From the NCBI GenBank assembly GCA_016935435.1, contig JAFGQZ010000069.1, positions 1-59,736 on the forward strand: 59,736 nt of DNA. The letters are read 5' to 3'. Positions 55,755 to 59,736 of the stretch are shown here, piece by piece (positions within the stretch are counted from its first letter, which is position 1; each line of letters starts with the position of its first letter). A program made the translations under genes and the position numbers. Below the pieces are notes generated by a model that did not search any database, was not told the DNA's origin, and worked only from the letters and a program-made list of their open reading frames with translations. Source of the stretch: Bacteroidales bacterium. Its GTDB lineage: Bacteria; Bacteroidota; Bacteroidia; Bacteroidales; UBA10428.

Positions 55755-57728
55755 TTAATATTCATCAACTTTAATTAAATCGCCATTTTCCGAGAAGTAT
55801 TTCCATTTTCCGGCAGGCAAATCGTTTTTATACGAACCTTTTAATTTTACCTGCCCCGATGGGTAATAATACCTCAGGTTGCCGTGTTTAAGCCCGTTTT
55901 TAAGTTCAACAACCAGTTTTGGGCTGCCATTTTCGTAATACTCTTCATATTTCCTGGCATCGAAATCTGAAACAAAGAACTCCGGAATGGTGTCGGTTTT
56001 AATAACCTCAGGGGGTGCTTCTGTCAGTGTGGCTTCGGAATAGTTAAACAGGTTAAGGATTTCCCCGGCATCATAAAAGGGTTTTTTCCAGTTTTCAACC
56101 TGTGCAACATATTGTGTTTTAAGCTTAAATTGCATAAGCAGGCCAGTTACGCTAATTTGGAGCCCCAGTTGTTCGAAACAGGTTATATACTCTTTGTTGT
56201 TTTGTATCTGTTGCCATGTTTCGGGGGTTACAAAATATTTGAGGTTATGGTATAAAACCTGAGGCTCGACATAAATCCATGCGCTGGTGTTGTCGGCAAA
56301 GGTATTGGCAAATGTTTTGTACCTTTCGGCATTGGCCAGGGTGTTGCCGGAAAAATAATCGTCGATAATGTTTTTTATTGTCTGCGGGTGGTTGCTTATA
56401 ATCAGGCTTTTGTTGATTTGGCAAACATAAGGTTTTTCAATTTTTTTAAGGGTTTTTCCCATTAAAACCTTTAAAATGCCCGGAAAGGCAATATAGTCGA
56501 TATTGTAGCCCCTGTAGTTTACAGTTTTGATTTTAACAGGGGTGTTTTTTCTGATTTGTTTGTAGATGAAGCGCATATTATCGGCTGCAATGGCCGAATC
56601 GGCAGCGTTGAGAATAGCAGCAAACTCGTTTGTTTGTCCGAGGTTCGAAGGTTGTGTCTGTAAAAAAACAACCTCGTCTTTCATCCAGGAGTATAGATTT
56701 TTGTTCAGGCTGATTTTGAGATGTTTTTCAATCATTAGGGTGTTCAGCATATAATCTTTGTATTCGTCGTTGCCCAACACCTTCATAGAGTTTAGAATGT
56801 AATTACCGGCATTCCCGAAATTTATTTTTACCAACGATGCAACCCTGTCGGGAATTACTGGCGATGATAAAATATCCAGCGAGCCTTTGTAAAGCACATC
56901 GGGGTATGTTAATGCTGATGTGTCGGCAAAACTCGAATACCCTTCGGCTTCAATTTCCCCTTTTTTGTCGATAGCAAATGAAATGCCCGAGAATAGCATG
57001 TTTTTAGTTGCGTTTTGAAAGCTTTCCTGCCCTTCGGGCGAGAGCACAGCAATATATTTGTTCAGGTTGCTGTGAATAAAGTACATTCGTAACAGCCCCC
57101 GGTTGTTAAGTTTCGAACGCACTTTTTGGAACGCTGTTTTTCTGGCAAGTTCCATTTGCTGCGATGCGTCAATCGATTGTTCGATAAGATTGTGGGAAAA
57201 CGAAAAGAGTATTTTTCCCCTGACAAACGACATAAAGCTGTACCCACCTTCATCTTTATCGAGTATATCCAGTATTTTGTAGCCCTTATAGTCGCGCGAG
57301 CTTATCTCGAACCCTTTCCCCAGTGCTGCTGCTGCCAGTTTTCCGGGGTTTTTGTGGCGGCCTATCCGGCCTGCTTCAATAATATACAAAAAGTCGTATT
57401 CTTTTTTGCCAGTTGGGTGTTGCGATAAAATAACCGGTTTTGCCCCGATGAGCTTTAGCAGGTGCCTGTTTGAGTTCACCAGCGTATCAAACGAGAGGAT
57501 GTATTTATTGAGTTCGTTAAAAAACTTATTTCGCCGATAGTGGTTCCAGGCTGAACTGTGCACGATGTTTTGCCAGGCGCCCAGGGGGTCTTTTGTTTCT
57601 ACAATTAACACAGCATTTCCGGGCACAAGGTATAGCGAATCGAAGCCCGAGCGGGTACGGAGCAGGTAAATTGCAGCAGCCCCGGCAAGGATCAGAATTA
57701 ATATAATTGAAAGTAAAAAGCGTTTCAC
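55755..57728 (-). CDS. Membrane-anchored protein of unknown function with MORN/YwqK-like C-terminus
   Basis: 657 residues. Residues 5-24 form a single N-terminal transmembrane helix or uncleaved signal. The large following region (about 30-560) is DUF3352-like in flavour (LVPGNAVLIVETKDPLGAWQNI, repeated blocks on hydrophobic-polar pattern) but I do not claim the family. The C-terminal about 65 residues are MORN-like YwqK repeats (YYENGSPKLVVELKNGLKHGNLRYYYPSGQVKLKGSYKNDLPAGKWKYFSENGD). YwqK-type repeats alone do not show an antitoxin role. It lies 10 nt after the methyltransferase gene and may share its transcript. Confidence 0.6.
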   Translation of the reverse strand: MKRFLLSIILILILAGAAAIYLLRTRSGFDSLYLVPGNAVLIVETKDPLGAWQNIVHSSAWNHYRRNKFFNELNKYILSFDTLVNSNRHLLKLIGAKPVILSQHPTGKKEYDFLYIIEAGRIGRHKNPGKLAAAALGKGFEISSRDYKGYKILDILDKDEGGYSFMSFVRGKILFSFSHNLIEQSIDASQQMELARKTAFQKVRSKLNNRGLLRMYFIHSNLNKYIAVLSPEGQESFQNATKNMLFSGISFAIDKKGEIEAEGYSSFADTSALTYPDVLYKGSLDILSSPVIPDRVASLVKINFGNAGNYILNSMKVLGNDEYKDYMLNTLMIEKHLKISLNKNLYSWMKDEVVFLQTQPSNLGQTNEFAAILNAADSAIAADNMRFIYKQIRKNTPVKIKTVNYRGYNIDYIAFPGILKVLMGKTLKKIEKPYVCQINKSLIISNHPQTIKNIIDDYFSGNTLANAERYKTFANTFADNTSAWIYVEPQVLYHNLKYFVTPETWQQIQNNKEYITCFEQLGLQISVTGLLMQFKLKTQYVAQVENWKKPFYDAGEILNLFNYSEATLTEAPPEVIKTDTIPEFFVSDFDARKYEEYYENGSPKLVVELKNGLKHGNLRYYYPSGQVKLKGSYKNDLPAGKWKYFSENGDLIKVDEY

Positions 57729-57738
57729 TTTGCAGGTT

Positions 57739-58455
57739 TTATTTTGGGTTTAGCACTCCAAGATAATCATAATGAGGCCCATCTGCAATTTTATTGAACG
57801 AGAATTGTGCTTCTTCGGCATTTTTTTTCATGGTTTCGGCATCAACAAATACCCAGCTAAAGGTTTTGCCGGTAACTTTTTTGTAATGCAATTTATAGTT
57901 TACCTCGCCATAATAATTGCTGTTGAGGTTTATCCATTTGCTGCCGTCTTTTTCGTAATAGATATAATCGATGTCGCTTGAATCGAAAATAATCTGGCCC
58001 CCGGGGTTTAATAATTTTCGGCAGTGCCCCAGTAAAAATGGCATACGGTCGATAGTGCCGCATATTCCAATACCGTTCATCAGGAACAAAATAGTGTCGA
58101 AAGTTTCGCCGCTATAATCGAAAAAATTTGTGCACACCACTTTTTCTATGCCCCTTTTTTCCATAACGCTGCAACATCCCTCAGAAATATCAAGGGCTGT
58201 TACATCGAAACCGTTTTGTTGGAGGTAAAGCGAATGGCTGCCGGCACATGCCCCAACATCGAGTACTTTGCCCCGGCACATTTGCAGGGCTTGCTTTTCA
58301 AGCGCCGGCATTTTTTTGTGCCCCCTGAACAAATACGCCGGCCTGATAATTTCGTCGCCGGAAACATCGCAAAATACCTGTATTTTACTTAGCCTGAGCC
58401 GGCAATTGAAATAATCGAGAAGGGCAGCACCAAAAGGGTCGTTTTTAAGCATCAT
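57739..58455 (-). CDS. Class I SAM-dependent methyltransferase
   Basis: 238 residues. Motif I is VLDVGACAGSHSLYLQQNGFDVTALDIS (about residues 64-91), the SAM-binding glycine loop plus acidic end of strand 2, followed by the TILFLMNGIGICG strand and LNPGGQIIFDSSD. The N-terminal helix and the C-terminal beta-hairpin suggest a small-molecule methyltransferase, but the substrate cannot be read. It overlaps the cyclase-family gene by 11 nt, so the two are translationally coupled and may act in one pathway. Confidence 0.8.
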   Translation of the reverse strand: MMLKNDPFGAALLDYFNCRLRLSKIQVFCDVSGDEIIRPAYLFRGHKKMPALEKQALQMCRGKVLDVGACAGSHSLYLQQNGFDVTALDISEGCCSVMEKRGIEKVVCTNFFDYSGETFDTILFLMNGIGICGTIDRMPFLLGHCRKLLNPGGQIIFDSSDIDYIYYEKDGSKWINLNSNYYGEVNYKLHYKKVTGKTFSWVFVDAETMKKNAEEAQFSFNKIADGPHYDYLGVLNPK

Positions 58456-59098
58456 CTTCGGGTTGGTTTACAATGGCCACTGCCCTTACCGGCGAGCCAT
58501 CGCCGTTTTCAATTTTCAGCGGGAAGCAGAAGAAATCGAAAGCCGTTTCGGGCAGTTTATCGAGGTTGCAAAGGTTTTCTACTATAATAATATTGTTGGG
58601 CAATAATTTCCGGTGGTTTGTCAGGTTGATGCTACCTGTCGGATCGACAGAAATAGTATCGATGCCTATGCCTTTTAAGCCCAGTGTACATATAAAATCG
58701 GTTACATCGTCAGCCGGTACAGGAAAATTATGGAAATATGCCGGCAAACCCCAATACCTGTCCCACCCGGTTTTGAAAATAATAAACGAAGGCAAAGGCT
58801 TGCCTGCCAGCCTTTTTTTAATGAAATTTATTGTGTTTGTGCCAAAGGCATTAAGTTCAACCACCAGGGCTTTGCCAAAAAATTGTTCGGGGCCACAACC
58901 TGTAATAGTTTTTCCATCGGGAAATATATGGGCTGGCATATCGATATGGGTGCCAGTGTGGGAAAACATGTGCAGGCGTCGTTCCGAAAAACCATCGGCA
59001 GCAATTGTACAAACTTCATCAATTGCCGGGGGCAAAGTGCCCGGGTAAACAGTCATTCCTGAACGAACTGTATGTGTTAAGTCAATTGCCCTGGCCAA
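58445..59098 (-). CDS. Cyclase-family metal-dependent hydrolase (kynurenine formamidase-like)
   Basis: 217 residues. The cyclase-family signature is clear: DLTHTVRSGMTVYPG at the start and the metal-binding HTGTHIDMPAHIFPDGKT (about 46-64), then FIIFKTGWDRYWG and GLKGIGIDTISVDPTGS. Members hydrolyse amides or esters such as N-formylkynurenine. No kynurenine-pathway gene is next to it, so a specific symbol is not justified. First gene of a probable unit with the methyltransferase, the 657-aa gene and the CBM9-like gene. Confidence 0.88.
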   Translation of the reverse strand: MARAIDLTHTVRSGMTVYPGTLPPAIDEVCTIAADGFSERRLHMFSHTGTHIDMPAHIFPDGKTITGCGPEQFFGKALVVELNAFGTNTINFIKKRLAGKPLPSFIIFKTGWDRYWGLPAYFHNFPVPADDVTDFICTLGLKGIGIDTISVDPTGSINLTNHRKLLPNNIIIVENLCNLDKLPETAFDFFCFPLKIENGDGSPVRAVAIVNQPEDDA

Positions 59099-59153
59099 TG
59101 TGTTGCCGGTTTATGTTTGAGGTGAACAAGCCTTACGAGGCAAAAATACAAAA

Positions 59154-59175
59154 GCTGTTGACATAAATCAACAGC
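59154..59175 (-). terminator. Terminator hairpin after the 97-aa gene
   Basis: 8-bp stem (gctgttga / tcaacagc, 6-nt loop) followed on the - strand by TTTTGTATTTTT. It separates the small acidic protein from the cyclase-family gene. Confidence 0.7.
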
Positions 59176-59206
59176 CCGGGGTTCTATGACACATGCACAT
59201 TTTGTG

Positions 59207-59500
59207 CTATTCGTCGTCGGCAGTATCTTCGGCTATTTCAAGATCTTCGAAATTTTCGAAATCGTTTTCCGACGAGTTCGATTCGACATCATCATCATCA
59301 TCGGGGGCTGCTCCTTTAGGCATGCGTATCAGGTACGAAACATCCTCGGTTTCGAGGGGCAGTGCCGACGATAGTTCACCGTTTGGTGTTTGGAACACAA
59401 TCAGGTTCTCTTCATATCCGTCGGGATACGTTTCTTTGATTAATTTTAACAACTCTGGCGTTAGTTGCTCAAACTTTTTAATAATTTTCTTTTTTCCCAC
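59207..59500 (-). CDS. Small acidic conserved protein of unknown function
   Basis: 97 residues. The basic N-terminus (MGKKKIIKKFEQLTPELLKLIKETYPDGYEENLIVFQ) is followed by a strand-rich segment (LETEDVSYLIRMPKG) and a very acidic tail of Asp and Glu (AAPDDDDD to the end). It looks like a real Bacteroidota gene rather than a chance frame, since the first 70 residues are of even composition. I cannot assign a function. It has its own terminator, and its promoter should lie in the AT-rich 59501-59736 region. Confidence 0.7.
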   Translation of the reverse strand: MGKKKIIKKFEQLTPELLKLIKETYPDGYEENLIVFQTPNGELSSALPLETEDVSYLIRMPKGAAPDDDDDVESNSSENDFENFEDLEIAEDTADDE

Positions 59501-59652
59501 GTCTCAAAATAAATTGATTTCAGTCTAAAAAAGTACTGTAAGCCAATACTTTCCTTGCTATTCAGGCATTACAGTAATAGTGCGCTAAAAATAAAACATT
59601 TTTTAATTGTCAAAACAATTTTAAGAAAAATATTATCGAAAGAAAAACGAAC

Positions 59653-59684
59653 AGTTTAAAAGTTTTTTAAACTTTAAACTTTAA
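59653..59684. repeat. (AAACTTT)x2 heptamer and inverted repeat upstream of the 97-aa gene
   Basis: AAACTTT occurs twice at 59669-59682 and is preceded by AGTTTAAAA (59653-59661), which can pair with TTTTAAACT at 59665-59673. The sequence is closely related to the heptamers at 46801-46819. Nothing else is recognised between 59501 and the window end. Confidence 0.6.
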
Positions 59685-59736
59685 GCATTAAACATGAAAA
59701 TATCTATTTTTGCATTTTACTTTTAAAATCTCATGT

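Noticed and set aside
55755..57728. YwqK antitoxin of a toxin-antitoxin pair
   Set aside because: Only the short MORN-like tail resembles YwqK; the rest is a membrane-anchored protein and no toxin gene is adjacent.

Overview
This window is chromosomal DNA from a member of the Bacteroidota. The evidence is a giant surface protein with a type IX secretion (T9SS) type B C-terminal domain next to a PorP/SprF protein, a second protein with a T9SS type A tail, LPS genes (kdsB and an LptE-like lipoprotein), and the Fis-type activator - LptE - TPR - SecG - GroES - GroEL gene order common in this phylum. Several TAnnTTTG candidate -7 elements also fit. I saw no tRNA, rRNA, CRISPR array, transposase or integrase.

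Layout. Bases 2-7506 (+) hold the 3' part of a >2144-residue adhesin built from Ig-like domains, a P-domain and about 14 SprB-like repeats, then a PorP/SprF protein. Bases 7519-14493 are a housekeeping block: folK (-), sppA (+), a nitroreductase (+), a GT-C type membrane glycosyltransferase (+), Fe/Mn superoxide dismutase (+) and kdsB (-). Bases 14639-19881 (+) hold the sigma-54 activator, LptE-like, TPR, secG, groES and groEL genes.

The centre of interest is 20003-52178 (-): a roughly 32 kb, nearly gap-free operon for an extracellular contractile injection system (eCIS) related to Afp, PVC, MAC and AlgoCIS. In transcription order it encodes a DUF4255 cap/terminator protein, a 479-aa protein of unknown role, two sheaths, two inner-tube proteins, a 55-aa DUF5908 protein that is easily missed, a LysM tube-baseplate adaptor, a VgrG-like spike, a PAAR tip, a gp25 protein, two giant baseplate proteins (1172 and 1661 aa), a 1063-aa protein in the usual fibre position, a CIS tape-measure protein and the AAA+ ATPase. 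Three accessory genes follow: a 529-aa DUF4157 protein, an overlapping 153-aa protein, and a 1765-aa multidomain DUF4157 protein. The last carries two separate zinc-protease motifs, an OmpA-like domain, a hydrophobic segment and a toxin-like C-terminal domain, and is the best cargo candidate. A PAS-like/LuxR-type regulator (52337-53047) lies just upstream in the same direction and is the obvious candidate regulator. The intergenic DNA between them contains a repeated GGAACTTC motif.

Bases 53381-59500 (-) return to ordinary genes: serB, a T9SS-sorted CBM9-like protein, a 657-aa membrane-anchored protein with a MORN/YwqK-like tail, a methyltransferase, a cyclase-family hydrolase and a small acidic protein. 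The eCIS island thus sits between groEL and serB. There are no mobility genes at either edge, so if it was acquired horizontally the window does not show how.

Functions are assigned by reading motifs and by family knowledge. No database search was run.
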